A stretch of DNA of 49,015 bases from the NCBI GenBank assembly GCA_030038475.1, contig JASHOU010000078.1:1-49015 (forward strand), read 5' to 3'. The position numbers were made by a program, and so were the translations under genes. Origin of the DNA: Terriglobales bacterium. GTDB lineage: Bacteria > Acidobacteriota > Terriglobia > Terriglobales > Acidobacteriaceae. Shown piece after piece: positions 41,817 to 49,015 of the stretch (the first letter of the stretch is position 1; every line of letters starts with the position of its first letter). The notes under the pieces are model-generated. The model had not been told where the DNA came from, made no database searches, and was given only the letters and a program-made list of their open reading frames with translations.

Positions 41817-41897
41817 AGGAGCCTACAGGAAGGCTGTGCCAATTGCCCTCCCTAAAGCTCATGGCGCAGCAACGAACCCGAAAAAGGAGATCGGCGT

Positions 41898-42197
41898 ATG
41901 GAAGCTAAGCCGGCACAACAGAATATTCAGGATTCCTTCCTCAACACAGCACGAAAGGAACGGCACAACATCACGATTTACCTGGTCAGCGGGGTGAAAC
42001 TGACGGGCCGTATCCGATCGTTCGACAAATACTCGGTGGTGCTCGAAACCAGCAACCAGGAGCAGCTCATCTTTAAGCACGCCATCTCGACGGTGGTGAT
42101 TCTGCGGGGAGCGCACAGCCACGTGGAATCGAAGCCGACGGCGATGGCGCCACCAGCGGAATCGATCCCTAGCGCTGCTTCCGGCACCGAAGGATGA
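41898..42197 (+). CDS. hfq: RNA chaperone Hfq
   Basis: The 99-residue protein has the Sm1 motif ([40 protein letters not shown]) and the Sm2 motif [10 protein letters not shown]. The proximal-face residues Q-D-x-F-L-N and K-H are present. It forms a hexamer that pairs small RNAs with mRNAs. The tail of about 25 residues is Pro/Ala/Ser-rich. AAAGGAGATCGGCGT upstream of ATG 41898 is a strong ribosome-binding site. Adjacency to hflX is the classic order, but miaA is not next to it. Confidence 0.96.
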   Translation: MEAKPAQQNIQDSFLNTARKERHNITIYLVSGVKLTGRIRSFDKYSVVLETSNQEQLIFKHAISTVVILRGAHSHVESKPTAMAPPAESIPSAASGTEG

Positions 42198-42208
42198 AGT
42201 GAGTTTGG

Positions 42209-43726
42209 GTGCGCCGAGACGACTCCAGATTGAGCGGCTGCGATAGTTTCGACCAAAGTTCGAGACATATTTCGGAACTAGGTTCGGAACAGGGTTCGGA
42301 ACGAGGTTTGCGAAAAGGTTCTCGCCAACGGCCTAGAGTAGTGGCGAATCCATCCGAGCATCGGGAGCGGGCGTTCCTGGTCGGCGTGGAGTTTCGCAAC
42401 CGACGCTCGCTCGCTGCACGCAAGACAAGTTCTGCGGGTATGACGCAGAGCGCGCAGGCGGCGCGAGATCATGCTACCAGCGTGGGCGCTGCGGCACTGC
42501 CGGCCGATGCGGTCGATTTCAGCTCTGAGGAATCGCTGGACGAACTGCGGTCGCTCGCAACCAGTGCAGGGGCCGAGATAGCCGGCGAATTGAGTCAGCG
42601 GAAAGATCGGCCCGATCCCGCCACGCTAATCGGCCAGGGCAAGCTGCAGGAGATTGCCGGCGCGGCTGCGTCGGTTGCGGCGGACCTGATTCTGTTCGAT
42701 CACGACCTATCGCCTTCGCAGCAGCGCAACATGGAACGCGTGGTCAAGGCGCGCGTCATCGATCGCACGCAACTGATTCTTGATATTTTCGCGCGGCATG
42801 CCCGCACGCGCGAAGGTCAGTTGCAGGTGGAGCTGGCACAACTGGAGTACATGCTTCCACGGCTGGCAGGACGCGGCGTGGAAATGTCGCAACTGGGCGG
42901 CGGAATCGGAACTCGCGGACCGGGCGAAACGCAATTGGAAACTGACCGTCGGCGGATCTACCGACGCATCCGGCACGTCAAACAGCAAATCGAAAATGTG
43001 CGGCGCATTCGGGCGCAGCAGCGGCAACGGCGCGAATCGGTTCCAGTGGCTACGGTGGCGCTGGTGGGCTACACGAACGCGGGGAAATCTACCCTGTTCA
43101 ACGCCCTCACCAAGGCGAACGTGGTGGCGTCGCCGCGCATGTTTGCCACGCTCGATCCCACCATTCGAGGCGCTGAACTTCCTTCCAAGCGCAAGGTTCT
43201 TTTCTCCGACACGGTGGGTTTTATTCGACATCTTCCGCATACGCTGGTTTCGGCGTTCCGCGCCACGCTGGAAGAGGTGCAGCGCGCCACGCTGATCCTG
43301 CAGGTTTCGGATGCGAGCAGTCCGATTTCCGCCGAGCAGGACGCGCAAGTCGAAAGCGTGCTGAAAGAGCTCGAAGCGGACAAGAAGCCGCGGCTGCGCG
43401 TGATGAACAAGATCGATCTGCTGCCTCCCAAGCAGCGCGAGTCGCTGCGCGACACCGATCTCCGCGATAAAGACGCGACCATTCATGTTTCGGCGGCAAA
43501 GGGAATCGGATTGAGCACACTGCTCGACCGCATCGATGCTGTGCTCGAAGCAGACCGGCCGGCGCGCGTTCTGCTGCGCATTCCCCAAAAAGAGGGGAAA
43601 ACTCTGGCACAGTTGCAGGCCGGCGCGCGCATTTATTCTCGCCAGTATCTGGACGGTGTGGTGGTGATGGAGGCGGAAGCGCCAGCGTCATTGCTGCGGC
43701 GCATGCGGGAGTGGGTGGTGGAATGA
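42209..43726 (+). CDS. hflX: GTPase HflX
   Basis: The 505-residue ribosome-associated GTPase splits or rescues stalled ribosomes. The N-terminal HflX domain contains [10 protein letters not shown] and [10 protein letters not shown], the helical linker has [20 protein letters not shown], and the G domain has GYTNAGKS (residues 287-294), [10 protein letters not shown] and NKID. GTG 42209 is the start of the open frame. The first 50 residues are not conserved and contain GSEQ-GSER-type repeats; a start at the conserved HRERAFLVG part may be the true one. It is downstream of hfq by 11 nt. Confidence 0.93.
   Translation: MRRDDSRLSGCDSFDQSSRHISELGSEQGSERGLRKGSRQRPRVVANPSEHRERAFLVGVEFRNRRSLAARKTSSAGMTQSAQAARDHATSVGAAALPADAVDFSSEESLDELRSLATSAGAEIAGELSQRKDRPDPATLIGQGKLQEIAGAAASVAADLILFDHDLSPSQQRNMERVVKARVIDRTQLILDIFARHARTREGQLQVELAQLEYMLPRLAGRGVEMSQLGGGIGTRGPGETQLETDRRRIYRRIRHVKQQIENVRRIRAQQRQRRESVPVATVALVGYTNAGKSTLFNALTKANVVASPRMFATLDPTIRGAELPSKRKVLFSDTVGFIRHLPHTLVSAFRATLEEVQRATLILQVSDASSPISAEQDAQVESVLKELEADKKPRLRVMNKIDLLPPKQRESLRDTDLRDKDATIHVSAAKGIGLSTLLDRIDAVLEADRPARVLLRIPQKEGKTLAQLQAGARIYSRQYLDGVVVMEAEAPASLLRRMREWVVE
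42271..42318 (+). repeat. 12-nt tandem repeat at the hflX 5' end
   Basis: Four 12-nt units (TTCGGAACTAGG, TTCGGAACAGGG, TTCGGAACGAGG, TTTGCGAAAAGG) give, if translated, [12 protein letters not shown] tetrapeptides in the non-conserved N-terminus of HflX. Confidence 0.85.
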
Positions 43727-43733
43727 GGATTTC

Positions 43734-43762
43734 GTAATTTGGCGATCGGGTAATTTGGTAAG
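43734..43762. repeat. One-armed AATTTGG repeat after hflX
   Basis: GTAATTTGGCGATCGGGTAA followed by TTTGGTAAG matches the AATTGGGT family of the ribosomal spacers. It lies outside the ribosomal operon, at the convergent hflX / peptidase end. Confidence 0.7.
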
Positions 43763-43842
43763 TTTTCTTCGGTTGCCTGGATGGGCTTAACCCGGTCGCT
43801 ACACGAGCATTTGTCCGGTGCGGACTCTCACAAACCAACCTA

Positions 43843-45129
43843 CTACGTTTTTCCGAACGGGTTCTCCAGCGATGGGCTTTGCGGGGTGAACAACTCAGCA
43901 CCGCTTTCCATGATGTGCATATCATCTTCGAGGCGAATGCCGAATTCTCCGCGAATGTAAATGCCGGGTTCATCGCTGAAGGTCTGCTCCGGTTGAAGTC
44001 TGAAGGTGTTGCCGCGGACCAGATAAGGCCACTCGTGGCCGTCCATGCCCATGCCGTGTCCGAGGCGATGAGTGAAATATTTGTAATCGGGGCCGTAGCC
44101 GGAGTCGGTGATGACCTGGCGCGCGGCGGCGTCGACGAAACCGGCTTCCACTCCGGGCTTTGCCGCGGCGAGCGCAGCGCTCTGGGCACGATGGACGATT
44201 TCGAAAACCTGCTTCATCTTGTCACTAGCTTTGCCGAGCACGAAGGTGCGCGTAATGTCGGACTGATACCCTTGAACTGAGCACCCGCCGTCGATCATCA
44301 CGATCGTGCCCTCGCGAATTTGTTGTGGCTGGATCGAACCGTGCGGGAAGGATGAATACTCGCCAACCTGCACATCGGCTCCGCCCTCGAATCCGAGTTG
44401 GCGATGCGCGGCTTCGAGCATGTTGGCTACATCGCGCTGCGTCATGCCAACCTTCATGGAGTGATAAGTCGCTTCATAGGCAGCAAGCGTGACCTTCGCT
44501 GCGAGGCGCATCAAGTCGATTTCGTGGGCGCTCTTGATCATGCGGCAGCCGACGGTGACCGGAGTCGCGCTCGTGAATGTGGCGCTGGCCGCGGCTTTTC
44601 GCAGATTGTCGCTGAAGAGGAACTTCACCGTCTCCTCCACGCCAATCGTGCCGGTTGCGATTCCGCGGTCGCTGAGTCCTTGTGCTACACGGGCGTAAGG
44701 GCTTTCGTCTTCCTGCCACACGCGAAGATCGAGCTTGTTTCCATTGGGCGATTGCGCGATCTGCTCGCGAGCGCGGCCTTCTTCGAATGCCGGCGACACA
44801 TAGAAGGCTTCGCCTTCGGCCGGCAATACCATGGCGAACAGCCGCTCTCCACCCTCCCAACGTATGCCGGCGAAATAGTTCAAGGATGTCCCTGGAGCGA
44901 GCAGGATCGCCGACAGGTTGTTTTCGGCCATTAAGCGGCGAGCTTTCTCCTGGCGCTGGGCGCGCTCCTCGATGGTGATGGGCTTGGCCTCTGCGGCGCG
45001 GGATTGGAGAACGGCAATGGCTGATGGGAGGGACTTATCATGTTCGGCGACTTGGGCCAGTGATGGCAGAGCTACGCTGGCGGTTGCGGCGACGGTGCCC
45101 GCCTTGAGAAATCGGCGACGTGAGAACAA
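43843..45129 (-). CDS. M24 family metallopeptidase (Xaa-Pro aminopeptidase-like), Tat-exported
   Basis: The frame is open upstream to 45273 but homologous sequence begins with SRRRFLKAG, a twin-arginine signal. TTG 45129 is taken as start because CCGGAGG lies 5 nt before it. The 428-residue protein has a creatinase N domain ([20 protein letters not shown]) and an M24 domain with metal ligands D280, D291, H358, E387, E401 ([37 protein letters not shown]). It probably removes N-terminal residues before proline in the periplasm. It is convergent with hflX. Confidence 0.9.
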   Translation of the reverse strand: MFSRRRFLKAGTVAATASVALPSLAQVAEHDKSLPSAIAVLQSRAAEAKPITIEERAQRQEKARRLMAENNLSAILLAPGTSLNYFAGIRWEGGERLFAMVLPAEGEAFYVSPAFEEGRAREQIAQSPNGNKLDLRVWQEDESPYARVAQGLSDRGIATGTIGVEETVKFLFSDNLRKAAASATFTSATPVTVGCRMIKSAHEIDLMRLAAKVTLAAYEATYHSMKVGMTQRDVANMLEAAHRQLGFEGGADVQVGEYSSFPHGSIQPQQIREGTIVMIDGGCSVQGYQSDITRTFVLGKASDKMKQVFEIVHRAQSAALAAAKPGVEAGFVDAAARQVITDSGYGPDYKYFTHRLGHGMGMDGHEWPYLVRGNTFRLQPEQTFSDEPGIYIRGEFGIRLEDDMHIMESGAELFTPQSPSLENPFGKT

Positions 45130-45212
45130 TGGAGCCTCCGGGACAGAGTCTCCATTATAAAGAGAGACGCGACAGGCTTGTGCGATACTACATGGCATCA
45201 CGAGGAGGAACG

Positions 45213-45581
45213 ATGGGCAATTATGCGGTCGGCGCGGGAGGGCGAATGGTTGCGCATAACATGGTGACCACACAGTTTGAGCTGGATGGCTTTCGCGTTG
45301 TGCGTACGCTGGGAGTGGTGCGCGGAATTGTGGTGCGGTCGCGGTCGGTGTTTGGAACGATTGGCGCAGGGTTGCAGACTCTGATTGGCGGCAACATTAC
45401 GCTGCTGAGCAATCTGTGCGAGAAGACGCGGGCGGAAGCGTTCGACCTGATGTTGCAACACGCTGCCGAGCTTGGAGGCAACGCGGTAGTCGGAGCCCGC
45501 TACGATGCAACCGAGGTGATGCAGGGTGTTACCGAAGTCTTAGCCTACGGCACGGCCGTGTTTGTGGAAGCGGCGAAATAA
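45213..45581 (+). CDS. YbjQ/UPF0145 family protein
   Basis: The 122-residue protein belongs to the YbjQ_1 family (PF01906). After a glycine-rich start, [40 protein letters not shown] and [16 protein letters not shown] match family motifs. Members form beta-rich pentamers; a metal-binding role has been proposed but is not settled. ATG 45213 has GAGGAGGAACG directly upstream. Its promoter region overlaps the 5' end of the divergent peptidase gene. Confidence 0.9.
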   Translation: MGNYAVGAGGRMVAHNMVTTQFELDGFRVVRTLGVVRGIVVRSRSVFGTIGAGLQTLIGGNITLLSNLCEKTRAEAFDLMLQHAAELGGNAVVGARYDATEVMQGVTEVLAYGTAVFVEAAK

Positions 45582-45649
45582 AGGGTGGCTTGTCCCGTCT
45601 TTTGGGAGCCGCAACGAAGACGCGGTTGGCCGCTTCTCTGCAGAAGCAA

Positions 45650-46069
45650 TTATTCTTTGTACAGGAAGCCAGCAACCACTGCGGCGAGGATCGAACCGAT
45701 CCACATGTCGAGCATCCATCCCAGCGGCAACATGCGCGGGATGGGCGACCAGGCCGCCTGGCCAAAGTTTTCGGGGACGCCGGCACAGAAACCAACGATC
45801 ATTCCTACCTTGAGCGCGGTTCTCAGCCCCGGCCCGGCGGTTGCGCGAGACCACGCGTAGAGATGCGCGATGAGAATCGACATGACGAAGATCAGCACAA
45901 TCCAAATCGGTGTGAACAGCGAATAGCGCGGTTCTTTCAGGAACAACCCTTGTTTCATCGTGGCCTCGTAGTAGGGATGTTGGCGTGTGCCCACGAAGAA
46001 GCCCCATGCAATCCAGACTACGCCGCCAGCGATGCCGCCGAGCCATATTCGAATCGTGTTCAGCTTCAT
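45650..46069 (-). CDS. Small integral membrane protein of unknown function
   Basis: The 139-residue protein has four hydrophobic segments (about 8-26, 53-72, 84-100 and 115-135). The start is ATG 46069 with AGGGGGCAC upstream; the frame is open further upstream to 46297 but not conserved in composition. No motif was recognised. The sequence GFFVGTRQHPYYEATMKQGL sits between the first two segments. It is convergent with the YbjQ gene. Confidence 0.7.
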   Translation of the reverse strand: MKLNTIRIWLGGIAGGVVWIAWGFFVGTRQHPYYEATMKQGLFLKEPRYSLFTPIWIVLIFVMSILIAHLYAWSRATAGPGLRTALKVGMIVGFCAGVPENFGQAAWSPIPRMLPLGWMLDMWIGSILAAVVAGFLYKE

Positions 46070-46388
46070 TGTGCCCCCTGTTTGCGTTTGAGTTGAATTG
46101 GGCACAAGTGTACCCCGGCGAGCGCAGGCGGTGGAGTCGCAGGTTAGGTGCGGCTGAGAGAATGTGGAAAAATCAGGCAGGGAACAAGAAGCACGCAGAC
46201 CGTTAGCGAAGGTTTTGCACAGGAAAATCCGTGGCGGGCGCGGAATGCAAGAAAAATCGTAGCGAATGGATGGCGAATGAAGCTGAAGTGTAAACACAAG
46301 TCCTAGTAGTCATCTTTCTGGTTCACCGCAACATCTCGCGCTTCCTCGATTGGCTTTCCAGCATAGGTCTCAACCTGAAAGTTTCTTA
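46070..46388. other. Non-coding stretch before the dcw cluster
   Basis: No convincing gene was seen in this part of the 558-nt gap. It should contain the promoter of the minus-strand membrane protein at its left end; no strong boxes were found. The sequence is not repeat-rich. Confidence 0.5.
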
Positions 46389-46416
46389 TTGACAACAAAC
46401 GGTTTAGGCGTAGGAT
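46389..46416 (+). promoter_or_regulatory. Candidate promoter of the dcw cluster
   Basis: TTGACA (46389-46394) and TAGGAT (46411-46416) are separated by 16 nt. The predicted transcript start lies in the following GTGG boxes, with a leader of about 200 nt before mraZ. Confidence 0.6.
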
Positions 46417-46440
46417 GTGGACAAAAGTGGTTAAAAGTGG
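46417..46440 (+). promoter_or_regulatory. Candidate MraZ operator (three GTGG boxes)
   Basis: GTGG occurs at 46417-46420, 46427-46430 and 46437-46440, exactly 10 bp apart. The last two are in AAAGTGG context, like the AAAGTG[T/G]-N3 repeats known for MraZ in Mollicutes and the TGGGN repeats in E. coli. Placement over the predicted start of transcription fits autorepression. Confidence 0.65.
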
Positions 46441-46627
46441 ATCAAGCATTAGAGGTCGTGGGAACCAGACCTAAGTTTCGAGGCGCCAGTGATTTCTGAG
46501 ACTGACACCGACAAAACGAGGCCCAACGAACCCGAATCCACTGCGTTTGTGACCGCTTCTACCTCACTCATGCTGTTGGCTGTGGTAGCAGCCCTGAATA
46601 AACGGAGCCCGATACCGAGCAGGACGC

Positions 46628-47068
46628 ATGTTTCGCGGCAATCATCCAGCGCGCATCGACGAAAAGGGACGATTAAAAATCCCCGCGGAATTCAAGCGCG
46701 TGATCGACGAGAAATATGCCCAGAAATTCTACATCACCAGCCTCGATGGAATTGTTGCTCAAGTGTATCCCTTCGAGGAGTGGGAGCGGATCGAGCAAAA
46801 GCTGGCATCGCTTTCGACTTTCAATCCGACGAAGAAAAAATTTCTGACCCGGTCGAACTACTACGGGCAGGTGGTGGAGATGGATGGGCAGGGGCGGGTA
46901 CTGGTGCCACAGATTCTGCGCGAGTCGGGACAGATTCGCGGCGAAGTGGCGGTGCTCGGCAATCTCACTTACCTGGAAGTGAGAAACATGGAAGCGCTGC
47001 AAAAGGAGATCACCGAGCAGGCATTTACGGATGACGACACCAAGACGCTCGACGAACTGGGCATCTAG
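46628..47068 (+). CDS. mraZ: Transcriptional regulator MraZ
   Basis: The 146-residue protein begins MFRGNHPARIDEKGRLKIPA and has two AbrB-like SpoVT repeats, the second marked by VVEMDGQGRVLVPQILRESG. MraZ forms a ring and binds repeated boxes upstream of the dcw cluster. The D-x-K/Q-G-R pattern in both halves is intact. ATG 46628 has AGGA 4 nt upstream. The gene overlaps rsmH by one base (TAGTG). Confidence 0.96.
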   Translation: MFRGNHPARIDEKGRLKIPAEFKRVIDEKYAQKFYITSLDGIVAQVYPFEEWERIEQKLASLSTFNPTKKKFLTRSNYYGQVVEMDGQGRVLVPQILRESGQIRGEVAVLGNLTYLEVRNMEALQKEITEQAFTDDDTKTLDELGI

Positions 47069-48054
47069 TGGAAACAGGTTCTGGACAAGACATCTCCGAG
47101 CGGGGTGGGCGTGGTTCAACGGAAAAAGCGGCAATTGGCCACGTTCCGGTTCTTTTACAAGAAGCGATCGATTTTCTGGCCGTAAAGCGTGGTGGAACTT
47201 ATCTGGATGCCACGGTCGGCTTAGGCGGGCACAGCTACGAAATCGCAAGACGCCTGGGCGCACCGGGACATTTGATTGGCTTCGATAAGGATCCGGCAGC
47301 GCTGAGAATCGCGGGCGTTCGGCTTTCGGCGCACGGCGGTCGGCAAACCGGCGCAGAGCCAGGAGTCGGGAGCGAACGAGTGGGACCCGATTGGCCAATC
47401 ATCACGTTGTTACACGGATCGTTTGCGGAACTCGCGAACGCGCAACAACCGGCGAGCCTCGACGGAGTTTTGGCCGATCTGGGCGTGAGCAGTTTGCAGC
47501 TCTCGGATGCGGCGCGGGGATTCAGTTTTCAGGCGGAAGGACCGCTCGACATGCGGATGAATCCGATGTCGGGCGAGACCGCCGAACAAGTGGTAAACCA
47601 TATCGACGAGCGCAAGCTGGCCGATGTGATTTACGAATTCGGTGAGGAAAGGAGGTCGCGGAGAATCGCCAGAGCCATTGTCCGGTCGCGGCCGATACGC
47701 ACGACGACGCAACTTGTCGAGGTGGTAGCGGCCGCGGCCCGGTCAATGAAGCATGAGCGGATTCATACTGCGACCAGGACCTTTCAAGCTCTCCGAATCT
47801 TCGTAAACCGTGAATTGGATGATTTGAAGGCGCTGCTGGAGGCGGCGCCTCGGGTGCTGAAGCCGGGCGGAAGACTGGTGGTGATCAGCTTCCACTCGCT
47901 CGAAGACAGGATTGTAAAGGATGCGATGCGCGAGGGCGCGAAGGACAAGCACTTTCGTTTGCTCACGAAGAAACCGGTGATGGCATCTGAGGACGAGATT
48001 GAGCGCAATCCTCGGTCGCGCAGCGCGAAGATGCGAGCTGCGGAAAGAATATAG
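47068..48054 (+). CDS. rsmH: 16S rRNA (cytosine1402-N4)-methyltransferase RsmH
   Basis: The 328-residue enzyme (MraW) methylates N4 of C1402 in the 30S P site using SAM. Motif I YLDATVGLGGHSYEIARRL, the acidic FDKDP, VLADLGVSSLQL and RTTTQLVEVV are present, and the end VISFHSLEDRIVKDAMRE and SRSAKMRAAERI are diagnostic. GTG 47068 is the start, overlapping mraZ. A non-conserved stretch (about 90-110, GGRQTGAEPGVGSERVG) is an insertion relative to E. coli. Confidence 0.95.
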   Translation: METGSGQDISERGGRGSTEKAAIGHVPVLLQEAIDFLAVKRGGTYLDATVGLGGHSYEIARRLGAPGHLIGFDKDPAALRIAGVRLSAHGGRQTGAEPGVGSERVGPDWPIITLLHGSFAELANAQQPASLDGVLADLGVSSLQLSDAARGFSFQAEGPLDMRMNPMSGETAEQVVNHIDERKLADVIYEFGEERRSRRIARAIVRSRPIRTTTQLVEVVAAAARSMKHERIHTATRTFQALRIFVNRELDDLKALLEAAPRVLKPGGRLVVISFHSLEDRIVKDAMREGAKDKHFRLLTKKPVMASEDEIERNPRSRSAKMRAAERI

Positions 48055-48278
48055 CGCCAGGCATTCCGCCGGCATGAGTTTGGGTCGCATTGAGTTTGAG
48101 TTGCCTCGGAGAAACTGCCGGGCTCCCGGTGCGGTGATAGTAAGGCGTGCCGGGTAAAGATTTTGGAAGGCGCGGCCAGCGTGGAGCGGGCTGCGAGGCT
48201 GTGGTGGAGTTTTACCGGAGCGGCCAAGACGAAATAAAACAAGGCCTGCGTCCGAGAAGAAGACTGGGATATCGGCAA

Positions 48279-48563
48279 ATGACATTCACCGGCACCATGA
48301 TCGAGGATCTGATCGCGACGGTTGAGCGCGCGGAACAAAGGGCGCAGAGAAGCGATCTTGCAGCCGTCAAGGTCGCAGGAGCGACACAGATTGAATCCGC
48401 GCTCGTCGAACCAACACTCGTTGAACCCGTGCTCAACCAGCTAATACTCGGCGAATCGATAGGCGCCGAAGCCCAACTGGGCGAGGCTGCGATGGCAGAA
48501 CCCTGGCTCGCTTCGGTTCAGGAGAATGTAGAGTACGATTCCAAGTTTTTGGGAGTGGCATAA
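48279..48563 (+). CDS. Unassigned protein between rsmH and ftsL-like gene
   Basis: The 94-residue frame begins MTFTGTMIEDLIATVERAEQ and is acidic and Ala/Glu-rich, with no hydrophobic segment. Four pentapeptide repeats (LVEPT, LVEPV, LNQLI, LGESI) come from a 15-nt DNA repeat. The frame is open from GTG 48147, but the upstream translation is Arg/Gly-rich and looks non-coding; ATG 48297 is a further possible start. It stands 3 nt before the ftsL-like ATG, so the two are probably cotranslated. No known division protein was recognised. Confidence 0.6.
   Translation: MTFTGTMIEDLIATVERAEQRAQRSDLAAVKVAGATQIESALVEPTLVEPVLNQLILGESIGAEAQLGEAAMAEPWLASVQENVEYDSKFLGVA
48401..48460 (+). repeat. 15-nt tandem repeat in the dcw gene
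   Basis: Four 15-nt units (GCTCGTCGAACCAAC, ACTCGTTGAACCCGT, GCTCAACCAGCTAAT, ACTCGGCGAATCGAT) encode LVEPT-LVEPV-LNQLI-LGESI. Confidence 0.8.
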
Positions 48564-48566
48564 ACC

Positions 48567-49015
48567 ATGAGTGCCGTCGCAATGCAGAGCGCAGTTCCTT
48601 TGATCCGGCGCAAGTCTTGCTGGCTGGGGACGCCGGAGATTTATTTCCGCAAGAACATCGACAACTCGCGTCTGGTCAAGATCGAAGATCCGCGCCGCGC
48701 GCGTGAGATGCAGCAGTTCGGGCTGGCGCTGTGCTGCCTGTTCCTGCTGGTGATGGGCTACGCGCTGCAGCATTTTCGCGCAATTGAATACGGTTACAAA
48801 ATCGAAGCGCTGCGCTCGCAGCGCGACAGCCTTACGGAAATGAACCGGGCACTGCGGCTGGAAGAAGCATCGCTGCGCGATCCGGAGCGGATCGATGCGA
48901 TGGCGCGCAAGCTCGGCCTGCAATCGCCACAGCCGGGCCAGGTGGTTCCGATGAATGCCGCCAGCGATCTGGGCACGCCAGTAATGGCCAGTGCGGCTCC
49001 GGTTGCAGTGGTTTC
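48567..49015 (+). CDS. ftsL: FtsL-like cell-division protein (partial)
   Basis: The first 149 residues are visible; the gene runs off the right edge. It has a cytoplasmic N-terminus of about 55 residues with a basic DPRRAREMQQ stretch, one membrane segment (about 52-69, FGLALCCLFLLVMGYAL), and a periplasmic coiled coil (EALRSQRDSLTEMNRALRLE) followed by DPERIDAMARKLGLQ, a typical FtsL/DivIC pattern. It would act with FtsB and FtsQ at the septum. Position after rsmH agrees with ftsL; confirmation requires the next gene (ftsI expected). Confidence 0.8.
   Translation, partial: MSAVAMQSAVPLIRRKSCWLGTPEIYFRKNIDNSRLVKIEDPRRAREMQQFGLALCCLFLLVMGYALQHFRAIEYGYKIEALRSQRDSLTEMNRALRLEEASLRDPERIDAMARKLGLQSPQPGQVVPMNAASDLGTPVMASAAPVAVV

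Noticed and set aside
41695-41997. 100-residue open frame upstream of and overlapping hfq
   Set aside because: Arg/Ser/Lys-rich translation, overlaps the hfq start out of frame, and has no ribosome-binding site.
46489-47034. 181-residue open frame overlapping mraZ
   Set aside because: It runs into mraZ in another frame; mraZ has the family signature and a ribosome-binding site.

Overview
The window is high-GC bacterial DNA. Its gene content points to Acidobacteriota, probably class Terriglobia (inference). The clues are the unbroken tuf-S10-spc-alpha ribosomal superoperon followed by guaB, a very large Oar-like TonB-dependent receptor with an N-terminal carboxypeptidase-regulatory-like domain, a Cys-Lys-Gly-Phe-Phe lipoprotein with bacterial Ig-like repeats, and a dcw cluster starting mraZ-rsmH. 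No rRNA, tRNA, insertion sequence, phage gene or CRISPR array was found.

Positions 1-19172 hold the ribosomal superoperon, all on the + strand: tuf (3' end), rpsJ, rplC, rplD, rplW, rplB, rpsS, rplV, rpsC, rplP, rpmC, rpsQ, rplN, rplX, rplE, rpsN (zinc type), rpsH, rplF, rplR, rpsE, rpmD, rplO, secY, adk, map, infA, rpmJ, rpsM, rpsK, rpsD, rpoA, rplQ. Gene order is textbook, but the spacers are not. Most are 50-200 bases long and almost wholly filled by degenerate short-period (7-8 nt) tandem repeats, often as a left arm after the stop codon and a reverse-complementary right arm just before the next start. Different spacers use different unit sequences (GTTTCAAG-like, AGCTAAG-like, AATTGGGT-like, GAACTGAG-like, GGTTAGTG-like) but share the same architecture. 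Two further spacers carry a clover-leaf palindrome directly abutting a TAG stop. Upstream of infA the first 26 coding bases and the ribosome-binding site are duplicated around an 82-nt palindromic insert.

Positions 19335-28492 hold a mixed set: guaB from its own promoter, an ATGA-coupled VanZ-like membrane protein, an MFS transporter on the opposite strand, a GT39-like membrane glycosyltransferase, a DUF2203 protein, two exported proteins (Ig-like, SH3-like) and a DegT-family aminotransferase. Positions 28716-32684 hold the TonB-dependent receptor, ended by a clear intrinsic terminator.

Positions 32775-40060 form a phosphatase-superfamily island: a sulfatase-fold/TPR protein that lacks the formylglycine cysteine, and, divergently, a compact operon of two paralogous type I phosphodiesterase-like enzymes separated by a small ribbon-helix-helix-like protein and a membrane protein resembling the EMC3/TMCO1/YidC group. 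This is the best candidate for an uncharacterised multi-gene system.

Positions 40131-46069 hold a HEGGH membrane protein, a PuuD-like urate hydroxylase membrane domain, hfq-hflX, a Tat-exported M24 peptidase, a YbjQ-family protein and a small membrane protein. The window ends in the start of the dcw division cluster (mraZ, rsmH, an unassigned gene, ftsL-like) with a candidate MraZ operator of 10-bp-spaced GTGG boxes. Diverged 12-15 nt tandem repeats also occur inside or at the ends of at least five proteins, which suggests that short tandem amplification is common in this genome.
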